DNA of 64,000 nucleotides from Urophycis tenuis (GCA_036785325.1 JAXIVH010000021.1:4554628-4618627), one strand, 5' to 3'; positions 34,023 through 44,642 are shown, counted from the stretch's first letter. Numbers and translations are program-made. The notes: generated by a model not told the origin, from the sequence alone.

Positions 34023-34433
34023 TTAAGCACGTTCTCCGCGGATGCGGCGGGCCAGCTGGATGTCTTTGGGCATGATGGTGACCCTCTTGGCGTGGATGGC
34101 GCACAGGTTGGTGTCCTCGAACAGACCGACCAGGTAGGCCTCGCTGGACTCCTGAAGAGCCATGACAGCGGAGCTCTGGAAGCGGAGGTCGGTCTTGAAG
34201 TCCTGTGCGATCTCCCTCACCAGGCGCTGGAAGGGGAGCTTGCGAATGAGGAGCTCTGTGGACTTCTGGTAACGCCGGATCTCCCTGAGCGCCACGGTGC
34301 CGGGCCTGTAACGATGGGGCTTCTTGACGCCTCCGGTAGCCGGGGCGCTCTTACGGGCAGCCTTAGTGGCGAGCTGCTTCCTGGGAGCTTTGCCTCCAGT
34401 GGATTTACGTGCGGTCTGCTTGGTTCTGGCCAT
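34023..34433 (-). CDS. Histone H3 (H3.2 type) with Ser95
   Basis: Start at 34433 ([10 protein letters not shown]). The in-frame Met at 34481 lies in the leader beyond the TATA spacing and is rejected. The protein matches the H3 at 29533 except that residue 95 is Ser instead of Ala (QESSEAYL), giving Ser95-Ser96 in the alpha-2 helix. It begins the second H3-H1-H2B unit. The codon change is GCC to TCC (tggactcc versus tggcctcc on the + strand). Whether Ser95 is a fixed isoform or an allele cannot be told from one sequence. Confidence 0.96.
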   Translation of the reverse strand: MARTKQTARKSTGGKAPRKQLATKAARKSAPATGGVKKPHRYRPGTVALREIRRYQKSTELLIRKLPFQRLVREIAQDFKTDLRFQSSAVMALQESSEAYLVGLFEDTNLCAIHAKRVTIMPKDIQLARRIRGERA

Positions 34434-34486
34434 TGTAGCAGTCTCTTCAGAATTGAAGTGTAGCGACAGTGCGCAAAGCAAGCGCT

Positions 34487-34526
34487 TATATAGCTAGCCC
34501 CCGGAAGGACGCCACACGCTGATTGG
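34487..34526 (-). promoter_or_regulatory. H3 promoter: TATA and CCAAT boxes
   Basis: GCTATATAAGCG on the - strand (about 34494-34484) and GGACCAATCAG (34529-34519). The GGGGGCTAGCTATATAA block is shared with the first H3 promoter. Confidence 0.8.
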
Positions 34527-35050
34527 TCCTTGTAAATACACAGAGCGCAAATAGAGCGAGTTCATTTCACACGCCCAGCTCGGGGTTTCATAATCGCGTC
34601 AGACATTTCACGCGTTTAAATTTACGTCTTATTTCGGAATAAAATTCAACACAGTGTGCACTATAATTGCACATTGTAAGCACACATAAATATCCCATTG
34701 TGGATTCATGCTAATGATGTGAAGATAATTATGATTAATGACTAATACTACTAATAAGATGCTAATTTGCCTAACTAACCTAACCCCTGCCTAAACAGTG
34801 TGTGTGTTTATACTTCTTTGCCGACGGTATCGTGGCAACGGCTTTATTAACTTGAGTTTTTATTGAGTATAATATAGCTAATGTATATGTATATTATATG
34901 TATAATATAATTATTTGTATTATTATATTAACTGACGTAAAACTTTTACCGGCTCTAAATGTAGCCATGTTTCATCAATCTGACATTAAATTACTGAACA
35001 CAGAAATAGGTAACAATCAAAGAAAACGGGCTCTCTGAGTTTTGTGGGGT

Positions 35051-35066
35051 GGCTCTGAAAAGAGCC
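35051..35066 (-). terminator. Histone 3' stem-loop of second H1
   Basis: GGCTCTTTTCAGAGCC, 33 nt after the stop. The loop is TTTC rather than TTTA as in the other 11, which still fits the consensus. It is followed by ACCCCACAAAACTCAGAGAG. Confidence 0.92.
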
Positions 35067-35099
35067 TTTGGGGTTTTCAAAAAAACTGGACGTTATTGT

Positions 35100-35690
35100 T
35101 TACTTCTTGGGGGCTGCCTTCTTTGCTGCTTTGGGCTTTGACGCCCTCCCGGGAGCCTTCTTTGCGGCGGCCTTGGGGCTCTTGGATGACGCGATGCTCT
35201 TGCTGGTTTTTGGCTTCTTGGACGCTGCGGGCTTCTTCGCCTTCTTGGGAAGAGCCTTGCCCGGAGAAGCCTTCTTGGCGGCAGGACTTTTAGCTTTCTT
35301 TGGGGTCGATTTGCTTGCGGGGGCTGCGGTTTTCTTGACGGCGGACTTCTTGGGTTTAGGGGCGGCAGCCTTCGCCACTGGCTTCTTTGCCTCCTTGTTG
35401 ATCTTGAACGAGCCGGAGGCTCCGGTGCCCTTGGTATGGACCAGCACTCCCTTCAGCAACAAGTTCTTCAAGGCGTTCTTAACGTGGGAGTTGTTCTTTG
35501 CCACGTCGTAGCCTTCGGCGGTCAATGCCTTCTTTAGCGCCGGCAGAGAAACTCCGCCGCGCTCTTTGGAGGCGGACATCACTTTGACAACCAGATCGCG
35601 GACGCTGGGTCCGGCCTTCCTGGGCTTTGCCGCTGTCTTCTTGGCTGCTTTGGGCGGCGCGGCGGCAGGCGCAGGTACGGCTTCAGACAT
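35100..35690 (-). CDS. Linker histone H1, canonical teleost type (196 aa)
   Basis: MSEAVPAPAAAPPKAAKKTA leads into the globular winged helix (GPSVRDLVVKVMSASKERGG, LKKALTAEGYDVAKNNSHVK, ALKNLLLKGVLVHTKGTGAS) at about residues 27-100. A mixed Lys/Ala/Pro/Ser tail with KSPAAKK, KASPGK and SKSPKAAAKK phosphorylation-type sites follows. Unlike the H1 at 30901, the tail has no long pentapeptide array. It compacts chromatin by binding linker DNA. The middle gene of the second tandem unit. Confidence 0.96.
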   Translation of the reverse strand: MSEAVPAPAAAPPKAAKKTAAKPRKAGPSVRDLVVKVMSASKERGGVSLPALKKALTAEGYDVAKNNSHVKNALKNLLLKGVLVHTKGTGASGSFKINKEAKKPVAKAAAPKPKKSAVKKTAAPASKSTPKKAKSPAAKKASPGKALPKKAKKPAASKKPKTSKSIASSKSPKAAAKKAPGRASKPKAAKKAAPKK

Positions 35691-35743
35691 GTTTTCGGGT
35701 GGCTATGAAACAGAGTATTGCTTCTAAACGCAAGTGGGCCGTC

Positions 35744-35775
35744 CTTATACACACAATGAGAACCGTACAGACTCA
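35744..35775 (-). promoter_or_regulatory. H1 promoter: TATA box and shared block
   Basis: GTGTATAAGGAC (- strand, ending near 35744) about 55 bp before the ATG, preceded by the same GAGTCTGTACGGTTCTCAT block as the first H1. Confidence 0.75.
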
Positions 35776-36127
35776 ACCAACGACGCCTCTTTTTTCTATG
35801 CGGGAGAAGGCACCTGGTTTGTGTTTCTTCCCTGGTTGTATCCATCTGAAATGGACACACGGCCGGACAAATTGCCACGTCTTGTTAACAAACCGCAAGG
35901 AGAGTTGTTCCATTTGAACCGAGCCGAGTAGCAGGCGCCATGGATGACGAGAACGTGTCTGAGAACCCTTATCCTTTCTACGTGACCTGGCTTTAGCGTC
36001 AGTCTGTTTTCTCTGGTGTTCGTATTTAATAATCCCCACGTATTTCAACGATGCGGACACTGTTTTCTATATAACTTCAACTTCTAAAAAACAGTCGACG
36101 GAGAGAAACGTGTCCTGTGTGGATACT

Positions 36128-36345
36128 TTAGATTAAATTGATCATGTTCAGTAGCTGGTAAACACACGATATTCGAGACTAACTGTATTTTCTTTTAGAT
36201 AGTTTTTAGTGTATTGGATATTTTTACATACATTACTGCCACGAATTTCTTAGCAAAAGACTAAAAACAAATAACGTTGGACCATAGGCATATTGTGGAT
36301 ATTAATTTTATTATCCTTAGATTTGTCAGAAGTCAGTTTATTGCA
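36128..36345. repeat. Duplicated H1-upstream segment with AAACACA box, copy b
   Basis: Closely matches 38325-38525: CAGTAGCTGGTAAACACACG, TTTTTAGTGTATTG, TTTTTACATACATTACTGCC, ATTTCTTAGCAAA and GATTTGTCAGAAGTCAG occur in the same order and spacing. The homology continues to CAATCAACA(T/C)AAAGGC at about 36417-36433. Confidence 0.8.
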
Positions 36346-36974
36346 AAGTAGGTTTGCACATTAAGAAATGTTACTTGGTGGTTTGTGCGCGACAGTGTAC
36401 AATCAACATTAGACAATAACAATCAACATAAAGGCATAGTATAATAGATAAAGTAAAGTTAAAGTAGCTGTGTGATATATTTTTTTTTACTGAGTATGTG
36501 ATTGTGACGCATGCATTACTCAAAGCGTAAATAGGTGGTCAATAAATCTCTAAAAATGTATTCATTTTTTGCAAGAATTATGTAGGCCTGTTATTGCAAT
36601 CTTCATAAGAATAAGACATAAGAATAGACAGCAGTAATAGCAGAAATATGGATTTAAAATGTGTTAACACAATGGTACACATTGTTACATTTTGTTGAGG
36701 AAATTATTACATTACATATATACTATTATATTTATTCTATCTAAACTTAGTTTTTTTTTCCTAGTAACCAATATATCAAAATCAAGACTTGGCTATCAAG
36801 ACTTGTGAGGATATCTTATTTGTAATCTGTTCCGTTGTCATCAATTTCAGAACTTGAGGAAGCAAAATGGACCATTTACATAATGCACCAGTTCCCAGGC
36901 ATAATGGCTGCACTGTAAGTTAAAAACAATAGAAACAGCTCCTATGTAAAGTTAGACATTCAAGGCAATATTAG

Positions 36975-36977
<3 letters not shown>

Positions 36978-37010
<33 letters not shown>
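36978..37010. repeat. (TA)n tract
   Basis: A TATATA run of about 30 bp in the AT-rich spacer downstream of the second H2B gene (which reads away to the left of it from 37526). The 36350-37110 spacer otherwise shows nothing recognisable. Confidence 0.8.
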
Positions 37011-37015
<5 letters not shown>

Positions 37016-37113
37016 ATATTTCAGCCCAGCTCAGTTTCCGTGTGGGTCGTACTGATACGATAGTGAATATGGCATGTTTATAGATGGGATAATACTCTTA
37101 AACAGAATTGGGT

Positions 37114-37129
37114 GGTCCTTAAAAGGACC
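37114..37129 (-). terminator. Histone 3' stem-loop of second H2B
   Basis: GGTCCTTTTAAGGACC, 22 nt after the stop, then ACCCAATTCTGTTTAAGAG. Confidence 0.93.
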
Positions 37130-37151
37130 GTTTAACTTTCCAAGTGCTTGT

Positions 37152-37526
37152 TTACTTGGAGCTGGTGTATTTGGTCACAGCCTTGGTGCCCTCAGACACC
37201 GCGTGCTTGGCCAGCTCACCGGGTAGGAGCAGGCGGACGGCGGTCTGGATTTCCCTGGAGGTGATGGTGGAGCGCTTGTTGTAGTGGGCGAGGCGAGAGG
37301 CCTCACCGGCGATGCGCTCAAAGATGTCGTTGACGAAGGAGTTCATGATTCCCATTGCCTTGGAGGAGATACCGGTGTCGGGGTGCACCTGCTTGAGCAC
37401 CTTGTACACGTAGATGGCATAGCTCTCCTTCCTGGTCTTTCTGCGCTTCTTAGTGCCCTTGGTTTGGCTCTTGGAAGCGGCTTTCTTAGAGCCCTTTTTG
37501 GGCGCGGGCTTTGGTGGTTCAGGCAT
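37152..37526 (-). CDS. Histone H2B, 124 aa
   Basis: Start at 37526 (MPEPPKPAPKKGSKKAASKS); the longer frame from 37610 runs into the TATA region and is rejected. The N-tail continues QTKGTKKRRKTRKES. From YAIYVYKV onward the protein matches the other H2Bs, with GEASRL at residue 77. It ends the second H3-H1-H2B unit. Its distance to the first H2B (4,224 bp stop to stop) matches the H1-to-H1 distance (4,199 bp), which fixes the duplication period. Confidence 0.96.
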   Translation of the reverse strand: MPEPPKPAPKKGSKKAASKSQTKGTKKRRKTRKESYAIYVYKVLKQVHPDTGISSKAMGIMNSFVNDIFERIAGEASRLAHYNKRSTITSREIQTAVRLLLPGELAKHAVSEGTKAVTKYTSSK

Positions 37527-37582
37527 GATGGGTGTCGAGAAGATTATTGCACTAGATGCTTCAAGCAGAACCGCTGAGTGCA

Positions 37583-37607
37583 TTATATATACGAGCCTCA
37601 TGCAAAT
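37583..37607 (-). promoter_or_regulatory. H2B promoter: octamer and TATA box
   Basis: ATTTGCAT (- strand, 37607-37600) followed by GTATATATAATG (37592-37581), about 60 bp before the ATG. Confidence 0.87.
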
Positions 37608-37716
37608 CATTTTGGGGACGTACCTCTATATGATTGGCTATGGGATTCTGTAAGACTGAGCATGCGCTTGGCAACTTCCGATCCGCAGATGTGAACGTAC
37701 ATTTACATTTAGAATA

Positions 37717-37976
37717 ATAAGAAGAAGAAGAATTACTCATTTGATCCCGTAAGGGAAATTTGGTCTCTGCATTTAACCCAATCGTGAATAAGTGAAACAC
37801 TCAGAACACAGGGATGATGAGACACACAGTGAGGTGAAGCACACACTTAAACCCGATGCAGTGAGCTGCCTGCAACAGCGGAGCTCGGGGAGCAGTGAGG
37901 GGTTAGGTGCCTTGCTCAAGGGCACTTCAGCCGTTCGCACTGGTCGGGGTTCGAACCGGCAACCCTCCGGTTACAA
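37717..37976 (-). mobile_element. SINE family A, head-truncated, reverse orientation
   Basis: Reverse complement of the SINE at 19937, including GGTTCGAACC, GAGCAAGGCACCTAACCCC and GCAGAGACCAAAT. It breaks off within the head at TTGTAACCGG, so the A box is missing. At the tail end it carries TAATTCTTCTTCTTCTTAT. It abuts SINE B with no spacer. Confidence 0.75.
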
Positions 37977-37979
37977 ATT

Positions 37980-38140
37980 AGTTACATTTAGCTGACGTTT
38001 TTGTCCGAAGCGACTTACTATCAATACATTCGCATACACTTGTGGGGTTTGGCATGTGGACACAGTTCGAGGAGGGGGTCGACCCGCCGATCCTCCGGTA
38101 GGTGGGCTACCCGGTCTATCCACTGAGCTGTGCCGCCCCC
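37980..38140 (-). mobile_element. SINE family B (tRNA-like head), reverse orientation
   Basis: The - strand begins GGGGGCGGCACAGCTCAGTG with an A-box-like AGCTCAGTGGAT and a B-box-like GGGTCGACCCC. The middle ATGCCAAACCCCACAA and the tail GTAAGTCGCTTCGGAC...GCTAAATGTAACT are shared with the + copy at 48655-48854. The tail is a sequence common in teleost SINEs. Confidence 0.75.
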
Positions 38141-38324
38141 AGGAAATCAATTGACGAGAGTAACGGCACTAGAACGCCCCTATAAACGTTTCTATTGTTT
38201 ATATTTTTGCTATGCTTGCCGGTACAAGGTATCTACTGGCGTGTGTGTAACCCCCATCACGTACAATCAACTATCGCTTTTTGAAAACGGATATATCATG
38301 TTTCACATTATAAACATAACTTTG

Positions 38325-38525
38325 ATCGTGTTCAGTAGCTGGTAAACACACGATATTAGAGACAAACATGTTTTTTTTCTTTTCGATAGTTTTTAGTGTA
38401 TTGAATATTTTTACATACATTACTGCCACGCATTTCTTAGCAAAGAGCTAAAATCAAATCATGTTGGACCATGGGCATGTTGTGGATATTGATTATTATA
38501 CTTGGATTTGTCAGAAGTCAGAACG
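38325..38525. repeat. Duplicated H1-upstream segment with AAACACA box, orphan copy c
   Basis: Same landmarks as copy b, but neither an H1 nor an H2B follows it before H4. It lies inside a second local duplication: about 38205-38309 and 38607-38722 both contain GGTATCTACTG, CCCATCACGTA and GGATATATCATGTTTCACAT. A third H3-H1-H2B unit may have been lost here, or only the spacer was copied. Confidence 0.75.
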
Positions 38526-38845
38526 TTTATTGCCAAGTAGCACATACAATGAATTCGATATGGTGGTTGGTGCGCGACAGTCAACAATCAACACAAAGGC
38601 CTTTTTTTGCCATGGTTGCCGATAACAAGGTATCTACTGAAGTTTGAGTAACCCTAACCTCCCATCACGTAAGCAACTATGGCTTTTTGAAAAAGGATAT
38701 ATCATGTTTCACATTATAGGGTGAATCACGACATGTACTAACTACACCCAGCAAAAGCTTTTGCGTTATTGATTTAGTGACATGGCATGCTTAAACTATA
38801 ATTCATCTACGTTGCAGCGAGGAAATATCTTAATACAATTTGTGT

Positions 38846-38861
38846 GGCTCTTAAAAGAGCC
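38846..38861 (-). terminator. Histone 3' stem-loop of first H4
   Basis: GGCTCTTTTAAGAGCC, 23 nt after the stop, followed by ACACAAATTGTATTAAGATA. The other H4 also has ACACAAAT here, in contrast to ACCCA at most other genes. Confidence 0.93.
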
Positions 38862-38884
38862 TTTGGGTTTTAACTTGGTACGTT

Positions 38885-39199
<315 letters not shown>

Positions 39200-39238
39200 T
39201 GAGTAGCTTGCTGTAGCGAGATGTAGGCGTAGTCACGG

Positions 39239-39320
39239 GCTCCACATTAATGAAGGGTCAATGAGGACCTAAAAGAGACGACAGGCGGAAAATCTCCCGC
39301 ACAGGCCCCGCCCAGTGCCT
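39239..39320 (-). promoter_or_regulatory. H4 promoter, TATA-poor, conserved with second H4
   Basis: On the - strand: GGCACTGGGCGGGGCCTGTG (GC box), GCGGGAGAT, CCGCCTGTCGTCTCTTTTAG, then GGTCCTCATTGACCCTTCAT. The GGTCC-containing segment resembles the H4 subtype-specific element bound by HiNF-P in mammals. The same order recurs at 47175-47254 with few changes. Confidence 0.8.
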
Positions 39321-39800
39321 CTAGTCGTACATGAGTGGAAATAGTCGGTGGGCCGAGCTTCGATATTGTGAATTTCGTAAATCCGATCGGGTGTGTAAGA
39401 TTTTTTTTACTGATGACATTTAAAAAAAATCACCTAAGCACTACAGACATTGTTTCCAACTTTGTTTCGCGCACATGAGACGTAAAAACCATTCAAAATG
39501 CTCACATTTTTAAACTGGCAAATTCACAAGACTGCTACAGAAATCCGCTGCGTTCCCTTGACAACAGGAAGTAAACAACGAGGGGTGACGCTTGTGTGCC
39601 ACTCTCTTGAATGAATGAATGAATGCATTTTTGCCATACACTTCTAAAATTGACTGTTTGTAATACTTTTGTGTAGACGAATTTGCAACAGCTCTACCAT
39701 AGGATAACGGACTGTAGTCTTGCTGATGTGGAACACCTTTCTGATGCAGATTATGGACTTCCAACTTCAGAGGTATCGATAGACAGATGTTGGTAGCATT

Positions 39801-40169
39801 TTGTCTAATTTTGTCTACACAGATGACACTATCTACAGACACGTGTGTATGCTAGTAGTAATACTGAAAATGAAGTGCTGCATGCATGTAGCTCCAATTG
39901 CAAATAGCCCTCTAACTCCTTTTTCCCAGACAAGTTGGGCAAAATTTGTACAATGTGCACATTCATGGGTGAACCTGCAAACCATGCAGAGTATAATTGC
40001 TGAAAATGCCATAGTGGCATATAAGCTGAACTTGGATAACATCCAAGATGTGCCAGCTAATGTTGGATACCACCGAGAGTGCTACATGCTCTTCACCAAC
40101 AAAGAGCATATTGCAAGAGCACTCAAGAGGAGAGAAAAGGCAGCTCAAGACAGTGAAGGTTTATATTAA
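39801..40169 (+). CDS. Unidentified TE-like exon with conserved-looking Cys/His motif
   Basis: The useful part is the second half: SWAKFVQCAHSWVNLQ, then GYHRECYMLFTNKEHIARAL followed by KRREKAAQDSEG. The spacing of Trp, Cys, His-x3-Cys and Thr residues resembles repeat-associated fish proteins with 'YHRxCYxxFT' motifs, seen from memory. No start, splice sites or neighbouring exons are convincing, and the ORF start codon is probably not real. It is likely a relic of a mobile gene placed between the histone arms. Confidence 0.3.
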   Translation: MSNFVYTDDTIYRHVCMLVVILKMKCCMHVAPIANSPLTPFSQTSWAKFVQCAHSWVNLQTMQSIIAENAIVAYKLNLDNIQDVPANVGYHRECYMLFTNKEHIARALKRREKAAQDSEGLY

Positions 40170-42450
40170 TATATCCTAATTCTCTATGAGGATCTGGTTT
40201 CTACAAGTAGAACTAGAAATCAATGATGAACTGCCAGTCATGAAATGTATGTATACCCCTGTGGTCAGCACCCTGGCGAGAGTGTAGCATATGTGTAAAA
40301 TATTGTAGTTTTTTTTGTGCCTGCGCATTGTTATAAGTGTCCCAATGTGTTTCCTGGACTAAAGCAAGATAAACAGAATCTATCATCTGTTTTTACCTTT
40401 ATTGAGAGACATAGTATGAAATAGAGTACTTCCCCAAAAGGGTAAGGTATACAGTATGTGAGTGGAGCGGAGCGGAGCGCTCTAGAATCTTTGGTGATAA
40501 CTGAGAAAGAGATTAAACTCACTTGCACAGTACACACTATGTACACAGAGTACATAGCAAAGTTCTTCAAAGAGAGAGAAACCACATGCTTCTACACCAC
40601 CACTGTTCAAGTGTGTATTGGTGCGTTATGCATCTGATTCATAATTCCAAGCAGCACTTCCCTGTCACATCAGCAACACATGTAACGGCATACTACTGCT
40701 GAGAGGGATTTTCATTTTTTACCACAATAACATGCAATATGTACCACAAGTAGTGGGGAGTATGCATTCATATTGCAGACAGCATGTACTGTATATTGAT
40801 ACAAGGGTGCAATGTTACAAGCCATATTATGAATATACAGTGGACAACACAGGGAAGGCACACAAAAAGCAGTGCAATTTGTAGGATTAGTTCATAGCAG
40901 ATTCAGGAATAGAAACAGTGTGTACCAGCATGAAAGTGTAAAGTGCTAGTGAATCTGTGTGACAGAATCAGCTGCCCTTAGGTTATCTGGGTGTGAGGTG
41001 CTGCAGTAACAGGTGGGTTCAGACGGGGAAGGAAAATGGAGTTCAGGGAGAATAGGAGAGGCAAGGTATTCATGAGGCAGCTAGATTCAGTTATTCAGTC
41101 TGAAATGTTCTGCAACTGAGGCTGTGAAGCTCTTTCACTGATGCAAGGGGGCAGAAGAGGCCATGGGAGGGGTCCTGCACAATACTGATGGCATTGCAAA
41201 TGGCCTGAGTAGTGCAAGCAGCAGAGATGCTCTTTGTTGATAGTTCCCTCTCTACAGTCAGCATGTGGTCAAGGGGATCTCAGTGGTGACAGGGTGGGTG
41301 TTGGGGAAGTGAGCCTGAAGTCACCGTCACTTCTTGGGTCTCGATGTCCTTCCCATGTACTGTGTGTGTTGTCTAGATACAGATAAGGTTGAAGTAAGAT
41401 AAAGACTGAAGTTAGATAATGACCAGGTTGCCAGACAGACATTACACAGAGTTATGCCTGTGAGAACATCACATTAGAGTACACTTTTGCATCTTCACAT
41501 TTGAACAGAGAAGTGTTTGCCACTGTTCACACATTTGGACAGAGAAGTTTGGAATTTAACAGGGCAAAGATGCACAGATTCAACATAAGATTATAGTAAA
41601 ATAAATACTAGCTAGTTGTTGATCAAATAATACACACCAAATCCTAGTGTAAAGACAACATATCTCTTAACAGAACATTCTCACTGATTTTGGATATCTT
41701 GTTCATTTGGATTTACAGACTGAATACATTTTTTAATATTCATGAAACAAAACAAATCTTACCTGGTCTAACGGAGATAAACGCACTCGTTTCTCCCTTC
41801 CTCCAACTGGATGTTTACTTCCTGGCTTTGGAGTGACGCCGGTTAAATGAATAACGTGATTGGCTAACTCAATTGAACAACGTCACAACACAAGCTTTGA
41901 TTGGAGCTCAACCAAAGCTCGACCCACCACAATTTTGTGATCCTCTCTCGAAATTATCTCTAAATTATATGTAAATGTGCAACAATTCACGGTGGAAACA
42001 ATCAGTAAAGTGTTCATGAATTATTTAAACAGTCGATTTTAAAATATGAGCTACACACCTTGGGGGAATATCTTAACTCAAAAACTAAGCGAGATAAAGG
42101 GACTTGGCCCACCGCCTAAAAGGCCTGACCTCATCGCAACAGTTGTATAGTATACCTGCGTGAAGTTGGCACCCCATATGTTGAAAATATGAATAAAAGT
42201 ACTTTCATTCGTTTTTGCAGGTAAAACGAACGTTTATTCACAAACCGTCTTGGTGATATTCAACATTTAACAGGTTGGTGAACTTAGGTCTCTCAGCACC
42301 CCATCAACATCCAAATGACTCAAATGATTGGAATTGTTTTTGCTTCGCTTTTGCTTGTTTGTGCAGGCAAAATGAACGTTTGTGCACAAACGGTCTTTAT
42401 GATATTCAACATTTAATTATTTGACCTTGGGTCACCCACCACCCCATCAA
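40170..42450. other. Histone-arm spacer; no gene seen
   Basis: No recognisable coding sequence. GAGCGGAGCGGAGCGC occurs near 40463. A promoter-like stretch, about 41780-41960, has GTGATTGGCTAAC, TTTGATTGGAGC and ACGTCACAAC words but no gene attached on either side. Two near-repeats of a TTTTTGC(T/A)...GCAGG(T/C)AAAA(C/T)GAACGTTT(A/G)T block occur at about 42210-42260 and 42345-42400, apparently a short local duplication. Confidence 0.5.
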
Positions 42451-42734
42451 TAAGAATCAGAATCACAAACAAGTTTATTGACAAGTAGGTTTGCACCGAC
42501 GGAATTTGACTTGGTGCAATTGGTGCAAAAGAAAAACAGTATTAAAAAAATAAAATTAAAATAAAATATAAGTAAAATAAAGTAAAATAAAGTTAAAAAT
42601 AAGGTAAAATAACTATAACTTGTATACCACACCACATTGTATACCACACCACACACCCCAGACTGTTTTCTAGCCATTTTCATCTATGTCTGTTCATCTC
42701 ATTGATAACCACTGTCCATCTGTCATCTTTCATT

Positions 42735-43505
42735 GCATGCACCAGGCTGCTACGGATGGTCTACCAGCCTGCGGTGGCCAGTGTCACCTTCTTCACTGCC
42801 GTGTGCTGGGGAGGAAGCATTGGGAGCGGTGGTGCCAGGAAGCTGTACAAGCCGGGGAGGACGGCGAGCTCTGCAGTGGGGATGAAGCCGGACTGTGTGG
42901 AGGCGGCGACAGTGAGGAGGACGAGGGGAAAGCTGCTGGAGACCCGGAACTACCCTCTCAGCCTCACTATGCCGAACTGAAGCAACTGAAGCAACTCAGG
43001 AACACGTTCAGCCACATGCTCACTCAGCCAAGTGCCTCAAGTGCTTGGGCGCTCCCTCATCCCACCAACCATCAGGCTCAGGAAGCTCCAACACCACCAG
43101 ACAAAAGACAAATGGAATGGACTGAACTCACATTCACATACACCACACCACACACCGTGGACTGTGTCCTAGCCGTCGTTATTCCAGGTCTATTCATATG
43201 TTGTACCTGGAATACCTGTATAAATTTGCACATCTTGCACCTTGCACTTTCCGCATATTTGCACTATCTATCTACTTTGCATTTTGCACCATAAACAGCT
43301 ATCAAGGACACTAGTATGCATATAGGTTCTCACTCGTCACCGACCTGATTTAAGAGCTCGTATTTAATCTAATTTATTGTTTATTGTTTATTGTGTATTG
43401 ACTTAGCCAGGCTCTTACTGCACATCTATCCCCTGTACTGCTGGTCACTGTGAATTTCTCCTAAGGGGGATTAACAAAGGAATATCTTATCTTATCTTAT
43501 CTTAA
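42735..43505 (+). mobile_element. L2-like LINE, C-terminal fragment and 3' end
   Basis: 42745-42980 encodes LLRMVYQPAVASVTFFTAVC then WGGSIGSGGARKLYKPGR and SSAVGMKPDCVEAATVRRTR, the C-terminal region of fish L2-like ORF2, with degraded continuation to about 43100. The 3' UTR ends GGGGATTAACAAAGGAATAT followed by a (CTTAT)n array at 43484-43504, the typical short-repeat 3' end of this lineage. A (TA)n tract follows at about 43511-43543. Confidence 0.7.
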
Positions 43506-43507
43506 AA

Positions 43508-43548
<41 letters not shown>

Positions 43549-43549
43549 A

Positions 43550-44340
43550 ATACGGAGCGGTAGTGCGGGCGGAGAAAAATGGTGGTCCCGAATGAGTACA
43601 CACTGTGCGTTAATGTAACGCAGGCAATCTGAAGATGCCACGTTAATGTAGCATGTAGGACTGTGTGGGGGGAGGGAGAGTCAGTGTCAGGGGAGGCTCC
43701 GGGCCTCGTTGACAAGGCTAGTGGCAGATGGGAAAAAACTGTTCTTGTGCCGTGAGGTTTTGGTCCTGATGGACCACAGCCTCCTGCAAGAGGGGAGTGA
43801 CGCAAAGAGTTTGTGACCGGGGTGGGAGGGGTCATAATCCATAATCTTAGAAGAAGAAGAATTACTCCAGATGGTCTACCTCCCACCTGTAGTCAGACTC
43901 ATCACCATCAGAAATGAGTCCAATGAGGGTGGTGTCATCCTCAAACTNNNNNNNNNNNNNNNNNNNNNNNNNNNNNNNNNNNNNNNNNNNNNNNNNNNNN
44001 NNNNNNNNNNNNNNNNNNNNNNNNNNNNNNNNNNNNNNNNNNNNNNNNNNNNNNNNNNNNNNNNNNNNNNNNNNNNNNNNNNNNNNNNNNNNNNNNNNNN
44101 NNNNNNNNNNNNNNNNNNNNNNNNNNNNNNNNNNNNNNNNNNNNNNNTTGAAGTCATTTGTATTTTGTTTGTGCACGTTTGTGGAGATGTCTGGAGGGAG
44201 GGTTTTAAGAGGCTGAAGCAAGTGGCTGACTGTTGAGAGGAGGACTCTGTTGTGACCTGTACCAGCGTTGATGAGATTGGAGTAGTATGAAGATTTGACA
44301 GTGGTGAAAGCATTCTTGCAGAAATAAACAATAAATGAAC
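43550..44340 (-). mobile_element. L2-like LINE, RT fragments interrupted by the assembly gap
   Basis: On the - strand, before the gap: YYSNLINAGTGHNRVLLSTV (about 44290-44231) and PPDISTNVHKQ...NDF, the region between endonuclease and RT. After the gap: FEDDTTLIGLISDGDESDYR (43948-43888), the RT catalytic box (normally FADD). Then, across a deletion marked by TAATTCTTCTTCTTCT, the C-terminus KIMDYDPSHPGHKLF and SRHKNSFFPSATSLVNEARS (to about 43680). The missing stretch must hold most of the RT domain. Confidence 0.7.
43948..44147. other. Assembly gap (200 N)
   Basis: Exactly 200 unknown bases. The flanking L2-like protein blocks on either side are normally separated by some 270-300 residues, so the true gap is probably nearer 0.8-0.9 kb and 200 is a placeholder length. 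Confidence 0.99.
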
Positions 44341-44642
44341 AAAAAAATAAATAACAAATAGATGCATAAAAATAAATATGTATACATCAGGTTAAGCCAC
44401 TGAAGTAGACGGTGCACAGTGTTTACGTGACCCTAGCGAATGATCCGTCATATTATCGATTCACAGAGGCATGCGTGTGGGGGCTTGTGAATCCCATTAC
44501 CATAATGGTTCTCTTAAGCATACATTGTATAATCAATCTAGTGAATCTCTGCTTAAAAATCAGTCAGGAACCTCAAGCAATGCGTATACAACGAGGATTT
44601 ATACTCCCTCTTACTTTTCAATGGGGACTATTTGGCTTTTAG

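Noticed and set aside
43862..44367. Open frames running through the N run
   Set aside because: They are open only because unknown bases cannot contain a stop; the real content is L2-like LINE on both sides.
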